In this document: piece by piece, positions 54,640 through 63,532 of the stretch
How the letters are laid out: each line of letters opens with the position of its first letter
How positions within the stretch are numbered: the stretch's first letter is position 1
NCBI GenBank assembly: GCA_021372355.1
Contig: JAJFUQ010000208.1
Span: 62,001 to 126,000 of the forward strand
Length of the DNA: 64,000 nucleotides
From: Nocardiaceae bacterium
Lineage (GTDB): Bacteria; Actinomycetota; Actinomycetes; Mycobacteriales; Mycobacteriaceae
Direction of reading: 5' to 3'
The notes under the pieces: generated by a model
Database searches by the model: none
What the model was told of the DNA's origin: nothing
Seen by the model: only the letters and a program-made list of their open reading frames with translations
Position numbers and translations under genes: made by a program

Positions 54640-56133
54640 CTACCGCCCCGAGCGTCGGCCCAACGGCACCCGCACGACGGCATCCGTTCCGCCGTCTTCG
54701 GCCGGATGCAGGCCGATCGACCCGCCGAGTTCGGCGGTCACCAGCGTGCGAACGATTTGGAGTCCGAGTCGGTCCGAGCGCTCCAAGCTGAATCCCACCG
54801 GCAAGCCGCGGCCGTCGTCATGCACGACGACGTCGAGCCACCGCGCCGAACGTTCCGCACGCATCGTCACGGTGCCGGTCACGCCCGGTTCGAAAGCATG
54901 CTCGATCGCGTTCTGAACGAGTTCGGTCAACACCATGACCAACGGGGTCGCGCGCTCCGCGCTGAACACGCCGAGGCTGCCGAGTCGTCGGATCTTGACG
55001 GGGGTACTGACCGTCGCGACGTCGGACATCATCGGGACGAGTCGATCGACGACCTCGTCGAGGTTGACGTCTTCGTCCACGGACATCGACAAGACGTCGT
55101 GGACCGCGGCAATCGACTGAACGCGAGCGACGGACTCAGCGAGCGCCACGCGCGCTTCTTCGTTCTCGGTGCGCCGGGCCTGAAGTCGAAGCAAGGCCGC
55201 CACCGTCTGGAGATTGTTCTTCACCCGGTGGTGGATCTCGCGGATCGTGGCGTCCTTCGACAACAGGGCGCGGTCACGTCGCTTGACCTCGGTGACGTCA
55301 CGGACGAGTACGGCGGCACCAGCCGGTTCTTCCGCGAGCCGAAGAACGAGCGTCCGCAGCAGAACCGTCGCACCGTGCGCGTCCACTTCCATCCGGCGGC
55401 CGGTGCGGCCGGCGAGGGCAGCGCGAATGTCGTTGGCGACTTCCTGGGCGTCGAACGGGTCGGTCACCAGCGCTCGGGTCAGCGCGGCAAGATCCTGACC
55501 GGTCAGGTCGCTCGTGAATCCCATTCGGTGATAAGCAGACTGAGCGTTCGGGCTCGCGTAGCTGACCAGTCCGTCGTCGTCGAGACGGATGAAACCGTCG
55601 CCCGGACGGGGGCTGGAGTGCGTCGCGGCCCGGTCCTCCGGCGTCGGGAACGTGCCCTCGCCGATCATCTGACACAAGTCGTCGGCACACCGCAGGTACG
55701 CAGATTCGAGCGGGCTGTTCATGCGGCCGCGGACGATCGCGGAGTCGCGACTGATCACCGCGATGACGTCACCGTCGCATCGGACCGGGATCGCGATGCA
55801 GGTCGTGCAGTCTTGGCAGCGCTTGCAATCGGCGCCGAGAAACTCGACTTCGTGACTCACCAATGCGCGAATGACGTGCGGATGCTCGCTCGAGTGGGCG
55901 ATCGAACCGACCGCGTCTTCCGGGATCACGGTCGGTGCGGTGGTAGGCCGACATTGAGCGACACACACGACGTCACTGCCCGCCGTCACCGGACCCACGC
56001 CGACCCACAACAGCAAGTCGGCGAATGCCAGGTCAGCGAGGAGCTGCCAGTCGCCGACGACGCGTTGAAGGTGGTCAACGGCCTTACCCGGTAGGTCAGT
56101 GTGTTCGGCGAGGAGCTCACTCAGTGTCGCCAT
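54640..56133 (-). CDS. pdtaS: PdtaS-type cytoplasmic sensor histidine kinase
   Basis: This 497-residue soluble kinase corresponds to Rv3220c. It has an N-terminal GAF-like domain (about 1-150), a PAS domain (175-285, GDGFIRLDDDGLVSYASPNAQSAYHRMG) and a HisKA_2 kinase (H-box IREIHHRVKNNLQTVAALLRL; ELVQNAIEHAF; GLQIVRTLV). Its partner, the antiterminator PdtaR, is elsewhere in mycobacteria. The GAF region has CKRCQDCTTC at 103-112 plus C57, C61 and C118, which may bind a metal or iron-sulfur cluster. It converges on whiB1. Confidence 0.94.
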   Translation of the reverse strand: MATLSELLAEHTDLPGKAVDHLQRVVGDWQLLADLAFADLLLWVGVGPVTAGSDVVCVAQCRPTTAPTVIPEDAVGSIAHSSEHPHVIRALVSHEVEFLGADCKRCQDCTTCIAIPVRCDGDVIAVISRDSAIVRGRMNSPLESAYLRCADDLCQMIGEGTFPTPEDRAATHSSPRPGDGFIRLDDDGLVSYASPNAQSAYHRMGFTSDLTGQDLAALTRALVTDPFDAQEVANDIRAALAGRTGRRMEVDAHGATVLLRTLVLRLAEEPAGAAVLVRDVTEVKRRDRALLSKDATIREIHHRVKNNLQTVAALLRLQARRTENEEARVALAESVARVQSIAAVHDVLSMSVDEDVNLDEVVDRLVPMMSDVATVSTPVKIRRLGSLGVFSAERATPLVMVLTELVQNAIEHAFEPGVTGTVTMRAERSARWLDVVVHDDGRGLPVGFSLERSDRLGLQIVRTLVTAELGGSIGLHPAEDGGTDAVVRVPLGRRSGR

Positions 56134-56294
56134 CCGCGCTCCCTCTTCTTACGCAAAACTGCTCGCGACGCTCGAGCCGCTGGCGCCTAGAACACTAACC
56201 GAACGGGGCGACAAGATGGCCGATGCCGGTCCAGCCAACCACACATGAAAAGATGGTGTGCAACGCAGGTAGACCGAGACGCGAGGAGGACCTC

Positions 56295-56369
56295 ATGGGC
56301 AAGCGTGGCCGCAAGAAGAAGGCACGTAAGGGAAACGCAGCCAACCACGGCAAGCGACCAAACAGCTAA
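56295..56369 (+). CDS. Ribosomal protein bL37, 24 aa
   Basis: The ATG at 56295, preceded by GAGGAGG, opens a 24-residue strongly basic protein, MGKRGRKKKARKGN then AANHGKRPNS. It matches the mycobacterial large-subunit protein bL37 that was found by ribosome structures and is missed by many gene callers. It is known to lie near sigH/rsrA genes in actinobacteria. The stop is TAA 56367-56369 and a strong terminator follows ten bases later. The short length is normal. Confidence 0.88.
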   Translation: MGKRGRKKKARKGNAANHGKRPNS

Positions 56370-56378
56370 GACATCAAG

Positions 56379-56411
56379 ACGCCGGCCTCCCCTTGGGAGA
56401 CCGGCGTTTTT
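56379..56411 (+). terminator. Intrinsic terminator after bL37
   Basis: ACGCCGG-C-CTCCC at 56379-56391 pairs with GGGAG-A-CCGGCGT at 56395-56407 around a three-base loop, with one C/A mismatch. A TTTTT run at 56407-56411 and TTT after one base follow. This is a textbook rho-independent terminator. Confidence 0.92.
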
Positions 56412-56423
56412 CTTTGCAAGAAT

Positions 56424-56687
56424 TCAGCTTTCGCCGCGAATGGTCAGCGACCGGATGTTGATCTGAAGTCGGGCACGCAAACCTTCCGGCGCGCGCTCAC
56501 CACCGCACTTGCGTCCGATCAGGCGTTTGACCTGCTCTTCGATTCCGTACGCCTCGAGGCACGGCCCGCAATGATCCATGTGATGCCGAAGCGTGTCGCG
56601 AATGGACTCGCTGCACTCGTTGTCGAGCAATTGCGAGATGTCGGCCAGGACCGCAGCACAGTCGATGTCATCGTGGTCGCCGCTCAT
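56424..56687 (-). CDS. rsrA: RsrA-type zinc anti-sigma factor
   Basis: This 87-residue anti-sigma factor binds SigH and releases it on disulfide stress. The zinc ligands H36, C40 and C43 form H-x3-C-x2-C (HMDHCGPC), and C10 may be the fourth or the redox partner. The ATG overlaps the sigH stop by four bases, with GGAG before it, so the two are made together. Confidence 0.96.
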   Translation of the reverse strand: MSGDHDDIDCAAVLADISQLLDNECSESIRDTLRHHMDHCGPCLEAYGIEEQVKRLIGRKCGGERAPEGLRARLQINIRSLTIRGES

Positions 56688-57340
56688 CGGGTTACTCCTT
56701 GCTCCGAGCGTCCGTGGAAGCCGCGCTCGCGCGCGACATCGGCGAGAAGTTCACGCAATTGTTTGCGGCCGCGGTGCAACCGCGACATGACGGTTCCGAT
56801 CGGGGTTCCCATGATTTCGGCGATCTCCTTGTACGGGAATCCTTCGACGTCGGCGTAATACACCGCCATTCGGAATTCCTCCGGCAGTGCCTGCAACGCG
56901 GCCTTGATCTCCTCGTCGGGCAGGGCGTCGAGCGCCTCCACCTCAGCCGAACGCAGCCCTTGCGACGTGTGCTCCGCAGCAGCTGCGAGCTGCCAGTCAG
57001 TGATCTCGTCGGTCGGGTACTGGGCAGGCTGACGCTGCTTCTTCCGGTATGTGTTGATGTAGGTGTTGGTGAGGATGCGGTAGAGCCAGGCACGGAGGTT
57101 CGTGCCCTCGGTGAACGAGGCGAACGCCGAGTAGGCCTTCGCATACGTTTCCTGGACCAGATCTTCCGCATCAGCGGGGTTGCGCGTCATGCGCAGAGCC
57201 GCGCCATAGAGCTGATCGAGCAAAGGCAGAGCCTCGGTCTCGAACCGCGTGGCAAGATCTGCCGACGCACTCTTGGACGGACGACCGGAATCGTCGACAG
57301 CGTCTTCTGGTTGCTCCGCAGGCTGCGCTCCGCTAGTCAA
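56684..57340 (-). CDS. sigH: ECF sigma factor SigH/SigR
   Basis: This sigma factor controls the disulfide and heat stress response. Region 2 ([39 protein letters not shown]) and region 4 ([39 protein letters not shown]) are intact. TTG 57340 has a very good GGAGGAA ribosome site and gives 218 residues, matching mycobacterial SigH. A second in-frame start, ATG 57448, with GGAGG before it, would add 36 residues and lies downstream of a sigma-H-type promoter at 57484-57509. Both forms may be made. Confidence 0.95.
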   Translation of the reverse strand: MTSGAQPAEQPEDAVDDSGRPSKSASADLATRFETEALPLLDQLYGAALRMTRNPADAEDLVQETYAKAYSAFASFTEGTNLRAWLYRILTNTYINTYRKKQRQPAQYPTDEITDWQLAAAAEHTSQGLRSAEVEALDALPDEEIKAALQALPEEFRMAVYYADVEGFPYKEIAEIMGTPIGTVMSRLHRGRKQLRELLADVARERGFHGRSEQGVTR

Positions 57341-57483
57341 ACTATTTCCTCCGGTTGGCGTGGTCTTCAAATCTACTCGGACAACCACACGCGGAATCAC
57401 CGAAGGACGGCTTGCCGCCAACGTCGTCGCTGTCATCACGCCCTGCATCGCGCTCCGCCTCCCCTTCCGTGGACAGGTAGTGC

Positions 57484-57509
57484 AACGCCGCAATGTCCGA
57501 CCCTGTTCC
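57484..57509 (-). promoter_or_regulatory. Sigma-H-type promoter upstream of sigH
   Basis: On the minus strand GGAACA (57509-57504) and CGTT (57487-57484) are separated by 16 bases, matching the SigH/SigR consensus GGAAY-N16-19-CGTT. It lies just after the stop of the SRAP gene. The expected start site near 57477 is upstream of both possible sigH starts, indicating autoregulation. Confidence 0.75.
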
Positions 57510-57516
57510 CCGCCGT

Positions 57517-58275
57517 TCAGAAAAGTGTGTCGTGACCTGCGTCATCCGCCGGGAGCAGCAGGTCAGGCGAGTTGTTCTTCACGCTGTTGACCGCGGGCGA
57601 GACGTCCCGGATCTCGATCCGGGCGACCAACTCCGGGTCGATTCCGGCGACCAACCGCTTGTCCGGCCGCTGGTCCGGGTCGAGCCACGCGGCCCACTCC
57701 GATTCCGCGAGCAGCAGCGGCATCCGGTCGTGCACCGCGGTCAGCCCGTCGATGGCATCCGTCGTCAGGATCGTGCAGCTGAGTACGGGCTTGCCGGCAC
57801 CGCCTCGCCATACCGACCACAGTCCCGCCGCATATAACCGACCGTCGTCCACGCGGTGCATGTAATGCGGGATTTTCTTGCCGGAATTCGAAACGGTCCA
57901 TTCGTACCAACCGTCCATCGGAACCAGACATCGACGCGAAGTAAACGAATCCCGAAATGCGGCAGTTGTCGCGGCCGCTTCCGCACGTGCATTGAACAAC
58001 GGTTTTCCGCGTTCGGGAACGCCCGGAGACGACTCCTTGGTCCAGTGCGGAATCAGCCCCCAACGCATTCGCCGAATCCGGCGCGAGGCCGGATCGTCCG
58101 GATGGTCGTGATCGTGCCGATCGACGATCGTGAGGACCTTCGTCGTCGGCGCAACGTTGTAGTTGGGCCCAGATTCGACGTCGAGGAGCTCTTCGGACGG
58201 GTCCGTCTCGTCGATCGCGCCGAGTTCGGCAGCCAAATCCGCAGGTCCGACCGTTGTTGCATACCGTCCGCACAC
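57517..58275 (-). CDS. SRAP-domain DNA-protein crosslink protein (HMCES/YedK-like)
   Basis: This 252-residue protein corresponds to Rv3226c. The catalytic Cys2 is exposed after Met removal (MCGRYAT). Other family residues are N in NYNVAPT, Glu in NARAEAAAT and His in AVHDRMP. SRAP proteins form a stable crosslink with abasic sites in single-stranded DNA, shielding them from cleavage. The ATG at 58275 is fixed by the required Cys2. It is upstream of sigH on the same strand but ends before the sigH promoter. Confidence 0.94.
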   Translation of the reverse strand: MCGRYATTVGPADLAAELGAIDETDPSEELLDVESGPNYNVAPTTKVLTIVDRHDHDHPDDPASRRIRRMRWGLIPHWTKESSPGVPERGKPLFNARAEAAATTAAFRDSFTSRRCLVPMDGWYEWTVSNSGKKIPHYMHRVDDGRLYAAGLWSVWRGGAGKPVLSCTILTTDAIDGLTAVHDRMPLLLAESEWAAWLDPDQRPDKRLVAGIDPELVARIEIRDVSPAVNSVKNNSPDLLLPADDAGHDTLF

Positions 58276-58467
58276 GCCTCAATCGTGCCATGTTCACTAC
58301 CGGACGGCTGTGACGTATCCCACTGAACTCGTGTAACCAGTGATAAAGCTGTTATCAACTTGTGAGAATTGTGATCATTCCGCGACATATCTCGACGCGG
58401 TTGCGAGATGATCATGAAACGATCAAACGACTTCGAGTTCAACGGGCTCGATGAAGGGCGGTTCACA
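58276..58467. other. Gap with long inverted repeat before CAP gene
   Basis: These 192 bases are divergent between SRAP and the CAP-domain gene. TGATCAT at 58372-58378 and ATGATCA at 58408-58414 form an inverted repeat, with CTCG/CGAG inside. The sequence TGTGAGAATTG before it is only half of a CRP-like box. A structured leader or operator is possible. Confidence 0.25.
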
Positions 58468-58998
58468 ATGTTTGCCTCAGTTCTTCGCGTCAATTCCCGT
58501 CGTGCGCTTGCCGCTGCCGGAGCATGCGTCGCGGTCGCAACTGGAGCTCTTCTGGCCCCTGGTCAGGCCTTGGGTGACACGCCATTCGATATGGATTCCT
58601 TCATGTCATCGGCTGGCGGAAACCAATTGAAGGTTGTCTCCCTCACCAACGACGAGCGCGCCAAAGCCGGCTGCGGAGCGTTGGCGACCAACACGAATCT
58701 CAACGTCGTCGCTCAGGAGCACGCGAGCGACATGGCTGTGAACAACTACTTCAGCCACAACTCCCAGAACGGTGACACTCCGTTCGACCGCATGCGCGCG
58801 GCCGGCGCCTCCGGTTCGGGCTATATGGCCGAGAACATCGCGTGGGGTCAGACCTCGCCGGAGCAGGTTGTTCAGGCCTGGATGAACAGCGCCGGCCACC
58901 GCAAGAACATCCTGAACTGCAACCTCAAGCGCATCGGCATCGGTTATGCCGTCGGACCGGGCGGCAAGACTTACTGGGTTCAGGACTTCAACGGCTAG
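58468..58998 (+). CDS. Secreted CAP-domain (SCP/PR-1) protein
   Basis: This 176-residue protein has a signal peptide (RRALAAAGACVAVATGALLAPGQALG) and a CAP domain: LTNDERAKAGCGALATN, VAQEHASDMA, YFSHNSQNGDTPFDRM, GYMAENIAWG and WMNSAGHRKNIL. CAP proteins have varied roles, from lipid binding to proteolysis-like activities, and no substrate is known here. ATG 58468 was chosen because it opens the signal peptide and has GAAGGG before it; 58408 is possible. It is not in the mycobacterial order I remember. Confidence 0.9.
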   Translation: MFASVLRVNSRRALAAAGACVAVATGALLAPGQALGDTPFDMDSFMSSAGGNQLKVVSLTNDERAKAGCGALATNTNLNVVAQEHASDMAVNNYFSHNSQNGDTPFDRMRAAGASGSGYMAENIAWGQTSPEQVVQAWMNSAGHRKNILNCNLKRIGIGYAVGPGGKTYWVQDFNG

Positions 58999-59119
58999 CG
59001 CATGGAGGAGCACCCGAGCATCGCAGCGAGGAGCGGAAGGTGCGACGGTGCGCTCATCGAGCACAGTCAAGGACCTCTCCTCGGTTGATTAGTTGTGCCA
59101 GTCACGCAAGGATCGGTGC

Positions 59120-60385
59120 GTGAGTTTGTGGAGCGCGCCCGTGGCCGCCGAATCCATCGTTGCCACGGTCGAACTCCCCGGTTCGAAATCGATCACCAAC
59201 CGTGCGCTCGTCCTAGCGGCTCTTGCCGACGGCGAGTCGACGGTTCGGGGCACTCTTCGTAGTCGCGATACCGATCTCATGCTCGGGGCCTTGGCCGCGA
59301 TGGGGATCGGTATCGATTACGTTGGTGCGCCCGAGAGTGCAACCACCGTAATCGTTCGGCCCAATCCCCTGCGGGGTGGCCATGTCGACTGCGGCCTCGC
59401 GGGCACCGTGATGCGCTTCGTTCCTCCGGTCGCCGTGCTTGCGGACGGAGTCGTCACCTTCGATGCCGACGAGCAGGCCTACAAGCGACCGATGGGCACC
59501 GTCATCGGCGCACTGCGTGAACTCGGCGCCCTCATCGACAGCGACCACCTGCCGTTCTCGGTTCACGGCCACGGCCGCTTGCTCGGTGGCAATGTCACGA
59601 TCGACGCGTCGAGCTCGTCGCAGTTCGTCTCGGCACTGCTGCTGGCCGGAGCGCGTTACGACCTCGGCGTCAACGTCAAGCACGTTGGCCCGCAGGTCCC
59701 GTCGCAACCCCACATCGACATGACGGTCGAGATGCTGCGCGACGCGGGTGTCTCAGTCGACGTCAATGGTTCGAATTGGCGCGTCTCCCCCGGCCCCATC
59801 AAGGCACGCGAATGGGTCATCGAGCCGGACCTCTCGAACGCCACCTCGTTCCTCGCCGCCGCCGCGGTGACCGGCGGTCGCATGACCGTTCCGCACTGGC
59901 CCGCGAAGACAACGCAGGCCGGTGACGCGATTCGCGGCATTCTCGCGGACATGGGCGCAGAGGTCAGCCTGGGATCAGACGGTCGCCTGTCGGTTGTGGG
60001 TACCGCGCTTCACGGAATCGACGCCGACCTGCATGACGTCGGCGAACTGACCCCCACCGTCGCCGCCCTCGCCGCGCTCGCCGACGGTCCGACGACGCTG
60101 CGCGGCATCGCCCACCTGCGCGGGCACGAGACCGACCGGCTCGCCGCGCTATGCACCGAGATCAACGCGCTCGGCGGTGACTGCACCCAAACCGACGACG
60201 GCCTGCACATCAAGCCACAGCCACTCCATGGCGGCGTCTGGCACAGCTACGCCGATCATCGGATGGCCACCGCCGGCGCGATCATCGGCCTCCGGGTCCC
60301 GGACGTCAACGTCGAGAACATCGAGACGACCAGCAAGACCCTGCCGACCTTCGTCGACCTGTGGACGGGAATGTTCCAGGGATGA
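59120..60385 (+). CDS. aroA: 3-phosphoshikimate 1-carboxyvinyltransferase (EPSP synthase)
   Basis: This 421-residue enzyme condenses shikimate-3-phosphate and phosphoenolpyruvate in aromatic amino acid synthesis. Substrate-binding segments [44 protein letters not shown] and [15 protein letters not shown] are intact. GTG 59120 after AAGGATCG is preferred to the frame start at 59093. The next gene, rsgA, starts 10 bases after the stop. It corresponds to Rv3227. Confidence 0.96.
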   Translation: MSLWSAPVAAESIVATVELPGSKSITNRALVLAALADGESTVRGTLRSRDTDLMLGALAAMGIGIDYVGAPESATTVIVRPNPLRGGHVDCGLAGTVMRFVPPVAVLADGVVTFDADEQAYKRPMGTVIGALRELGALIDSDHLPFSVHGHGRLLGGNVTIDASSSSQFVSALLLAGARYDLGVNVKHVGPQVPSQPHIDMTVEMLRDAGVSVDVNGSNWRVSPGPIKAREWVIEPDLSNATSFLAAAAVTGGRMTVPHWPAKTTQAGDAIRGILADMGAEVSLGSDGRLSVVGTALHGIDADLHDVGELTPTVAALAALADGPTTLRGIAHLRGHETDRLAALCTEINALGGDCTQTDDGLHIKPQPLHGGVWHSYADHRMATAGAIIGLRVPDVNVENIETTSKTLPTFVDLWTGMFQG

Positions 60386-60395
60386 CCGCACGCCG

Positions 60396-61388
60396 ATGAG
60401 AGGTCGCGACTACGACGAATCCGATGTCCGGGTCCGCCCGGGCAAGAGTTCACGTCCGCGTACCAAGGTTCGGCCGACCCATGACAGCGCCGAGTCGGCG
60501 ATGGTGGTGTCCGTCGACCGCGGACGATGGGGCTGCGTTCTCGGCGGTGATCCAGATCGCGCCGTCGTCGCGATGCGCGCCCGCGAACTCGGCCGCACGC
60601 CGATCGTCGTCGGCGACCGCGTGGACATCGTTGGTGACCTCAGCGGCAAATCCGACACCCTCGCTCGCATCATTCGCGTCGCCGATCGGACGAGCGTTTT
60701 GCGCCGCACCGCCGACGACACCGATCCGTTCGAGCGCATCGTCGTCGCCAACGCCCAGCAGTTGTTGATCGTGGTGGCTCTCGCCGATCCGCCGCCGCGG
60801 TCGGGATTCGTCGAACGCACGCTGATCGCCGCGTACACCGGCGGACTGACGCCGGTTCTCGCGCTGACGAAGGGCGACCTCGCGGACGCCGCGGAATTCG
60901 CCCAGCTGTTCGAGGACCTCGGTCTGACCGTCGTCAACGCCGGTATCGAAGACCCGATCGAGCCGATCAACGACCTCCTCGACGGCAAAGTGACGGCATT
61001 GATCGGCCACTCCGGGGTCGGTAAATCGACCATGGTCAACCGGATCATTCCGGACGCCTTCCGACCGGTCGGAGACGTCACCGGCGTGGGCAAAGGCCGG
61101 CACACGTCGACGCAGTCGGTCGCCTTCCCACTGCCGAGCGGACGCGGCTGGGTCATCGACACACCGGGCGTTCGGTCGTTCGGCCTCGCACACATCTCCT
61201 CGAACGACGTCATCACGCCGTTCGCCGACCTCGCCGAGGCAATCGAGAACTGCCCGCGGGGCTGCACCCATCTCGGTCCCCCGGCTGACCCGGAATGCGA
61301 ACTCGACAAACTCGAAGGTCAGTCCGCGCGCCGCGTGATCGCCGTCCGGCTCATGCTGACGAGCCTCATCGCGAACGAAACCTACTGA
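60396..61388 (+). CDS. rsgA: Ribosome small-subunit GTPase RsgA
   Basis: This 330-residue circularly permuted GTPase acts in late 30S subunit assembly. The G motifs occur in the order G4 (ALTKGDLAD), G1 (GHSGVGKSTMVN), G2 (VGKGRHTST) and G3 (DTPGVRSFG), as expected. A zinc finger follows (CPRGCTHLGPPADPEC). The ATG at 60396 gives exactly the length I remember for Rv3228. The stop overlaps the convergent gene by seven bases. Confidence 0.95.
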   Translation: MRGRDYDESDVRVRPGKSSRPRTKVRPTHDSAESAMVVSVDRGRWGCVLGGDPDRAVVAMRARELGRTPIVVGDRVDIVGDLSGKSDTLARIIRVADRTSVLRRTADDTDPFERIVVANAQQLLIVVALADPPPRSGFVERTLIAAYTGGLTPVLALTKGDLADAAEFAQLFEDLGLTVVNAGIEDPIEPINDLLDGKVTALIGHSGVGKSTMVNRIIPDAFRPVGDVTGVGKGRHTSTQSVAFPLPSGRGWVIDTPGVRSFGLAHISSNDVITPFADLAEAIENCPRGCTHLGPPADPECELDKLEGQSARRVIAVRLMLTSLIANETY

Positions 61389-62218
61389 GTCGCCAGGAAC
61401 TCGCGAAAGCTGCGCGGCGCTTTGCCGGTCAGCGTTTCGACGTCATTCGTGACCAGTGCCGTTTCCCCGTTCGCGATCGACGCATACGAACTGACCCAGC
61501 CTTCGACCTCCCACGCCTGCGCGCCGTACTGCGCACGTGAGTCATACGCTTCGTCGAAAGTCTCTGCCTTGTAGGTCGTCGGCGTGCCCGTCACCTCGGT
61601 GATCAGGGCGGCAACCTCGGCCATCGTGAGCGCCTCAGGCCCGGTGAGCGTGTAGGTCTGCCCGGTTTTGCTCTCATCGAGGGCCGCCGCAGCGATCGCC
61701 GCGGCACTGTCGTCCCGGGCCACGGCGGCGACTCGGCCCTGTGCGGCCGGACCCGCGATCACGCCGTCCGGACCGGCGAAGTGCACGAGAAGGTCCTGGT
61801 AGAAGTTGTTGCGCAGGATGACGTACTCCATCCCACTGCCGACGATCGCCTGCTCGGTGTGCCAGTGGTCGCGTCCGAAAGTGAAGGTGCAGTCCGGGGC
61901 CGCGCCCACGAAGCTGACGTAGACGACGCGCTGGACACCGGCCGCCGCTGCCGCCTCGATCACCGAGACCTGCTGCCGCGCTCGATACTTCGACTCCGGC
62001 AGCGAAACGAACACAAAGGTGTCGACGCCGGCGAGCTGATGCCTGGTTCCAGTCGCGCCGGTCAGGTCGACGACTTCGGTCTGAGCACCCGGCAGCCGTG
62101 GAGCCCGCGCCGGCTCGCGAACGAGAAGTCGTTGATGGGCGCCGCTCGCCGCGATCAGACGCGCAATGCGCCCGCCAAGCTGACCAGTAGAACCGTTGAC
62201 TGCGATGAGTCCGCCCAT
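61382..62218 (-). CDS. NmrA-like NAD(P)-binding protein
   Basis: This 278-residue protein is an NmrA/SDR-like oxidoreductase: the cofactor motif is NGSTGQLGGRIARLI, followed by RVVYVSFVGA and YVILRNNFYQDLL. The canonical Tyr-Lys catalytic pair is not evident, as in NmrA-like sensors and quinone oxidoreductases of the QorB type. ATG 62218 places the Rossmann motif at the front and leaves 10 bases after the desaturase stop; 62260 would overlap it. No partner was found for its role. Confidence 0.85.
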   Translation of the reverse strand: MGGLIAVNGSTGQLGGRIARLIAASGAHQRLLVREPARAPRLPGAQTEVVDLTGATGTRHQLAGVDTFVFVSLPESKYRARQQVSVIEAAAAAGVQRVVYVSFVGAAPDCTFTFGRDHWHTEQAIVGSGMEYVILRNNFYQDLLVHFAGPDGVIAGPAAQGRVAAVARDDSAAAIAAAALDESKTGQTYTLTGPEALTMAEVAALITEVTGTPTTYKAETFDEAYDSRAQYGAQAWEVEGWVSSYASIANGETALVTNDVETLTGKAPRSFREFLATQ

Positions 62219-62228
62219 GCCGCGGAGT

Positions 62229-63452
62229 CTAGCGAGAAACGCGGTGCCCGCGACGCTCACTCAGTGCAGTCCGGAGACCGCGTCGCCGGCCGGTCCGCGG
62301 GTTCACCACTCCCCGCTCGATCTGGCCGAACATCCGCTCGGAATGCGTCTCGGGCGCATTGTCGGCAGAGTCCTTGAGGTACTTGTTCGGCACCGACAGC
62401 TTGAAGATCGTGCGCCAGGCCTTCCCGTACTGCACGAGCAGCGGTCCGGTCGTGTACGGCAGGTCGTACTTCTCGGCGAGTGCGCGAACGCGCACCGCGA
62501 CCTCGCGGTACCGGTTGCTCGGGATGTCCGGAAAAAGATGGTGCTCGATCTGGTGGTCGAGGTTGCCGGTCATGAACGTCATCAACGGGCCACCGCTGAT
62601 ATTGGCGCTGCCGAGCATCTGGCGGAGGTACCACTGCCCCTTGGTCTCGTTCCGCAGGTCGTGGCGGGTGAACTTCTCGGCGCCGTCCGGGAAGTGACCA
62701 CAGAAGATCACCATGTTCGACCACACGTTGCGGATGACGTTGGCCAGAAGATTCGCGGTCATCGTCGTCCGCCACGCCGGACCGGTCAGCGCCGGGTAGA
62801 TGACGTAGTCCTTGGCGATCTGCTTGCTCGCCTTCGAGAGGACGGCCGTCCGCCGCTGCTCGAACTCGACTTGGTCTCGACGTCGCATGTTGACGTTGTG
62901 CAACTGCAGATACTGAATCGCGACGCCGTATTCGAAGAGCAGCTGCAGCACCAGGTTGTAAACAGGATTCCCCAGGTGGAAGCGTTTCCACGGCTGGTCG
63001 CGCGTGACGCGGAGGACGCCGTAACCGACGTCGTCGTCCATCCCCAGAACGTTCGTGAACTTGTGATGGATATGGTTGTGGACCTGCTTCCAGTGGGCCG
63101 AGGGGTCCGGGTTGTCCCACTCCCACGTCGAAGAATGGATCTCGGGATCGTTCATCCAATCCCATTGACCGTGCATGACGTTATGCCCGATCTCCATGTT
63201 CTCGACGATCTTCGAGACGCCGAGCGCCCCGGCGCCGAGCCACCATGCACCGCGACGACGACTGCCGAACAGCAGGAGTCGAGCAGAAACCTCGAGTCCC
63301 CGCTGGAAGCGAATGACCGATCGGATGTAGCGCGCGTCCCGATCCCCACGATCGGATTCGACATCTCGACGGATTTGGTCGAGCTCGACCGCCAACGCCT
63401 CGACGTCGTCATTGGTCAGGTGCGCAAAGGCCCGAATGTTGGTGATCGCCAT
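62229..63452 (-). CDS. desA3: Acyl-CoA/acyl fatty acid desaturase (DesA3-like)
   Basis: This 407-residue membrane desaturase has the three histidine boxes HNVMH, HNHIHH and HQIEHH, and long helices between them. It corresponds to Rv3229c, a stearoyl-CoA delta-9 desaturase. The usual partner reductase (Rv3230c-like) is not in this window. A second desaturase gene begins 80 bases upstream on the same strand, so the two are in tandem. The C-terminus is basic (RTGRRRGLRTALSERRG). Confidence 0.94.
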   Translation of the reverse strand: MAITNIRAFAHLTNDDVEALAVELDQIRRDVESDRGDRDARYIRSVIRFQRGLEVSARLLLFGSRRRGAWWLGAGALGVSKIVENMEIGHNVMHGQWDWMNDPEIHSSTWEWDNPDPSAHWKQVHNHIHHKFTNVLGMDDDVGYGVLRVTRDQPWKRFHLGNPVYNLVLQLLFEYGVAIQYLQLHNVNMRRRDQVEFEQRRTAVLSKASKQIAKDYVIYPALTGPAWRTTMTANLLANVIRNVWSNMVIFCGHFPDGAEKFTRHDLRNETKGQWYLRQMLGSANISGGPLMTFMTGNLDHQIEHHLFPDIPSNRYREVAVRVRALAEKYDLPYTTGPLLVQYGKAWRTIFKLSVPNKYLKDSADNAPETHSERMFGQIERGVVNPRTGRRRGLRTALSERRGHRVSR

Positions 63453-63532
63453 GTAAACCCCTCGAGGAACGTGCCGTCCCTCGAATGGCTAGGGCTCCGT
63501 TCCCGCTTCGTTGAAGGGTAAACAGATCAAGG

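Noticed and set aside
57341-57493. SigH start at 57493, the far end of the open frame.
   Set aside because: It lies upstream of the transcription start expected from the sigma-H promoter at 57484-57509 and has no ribosome site.
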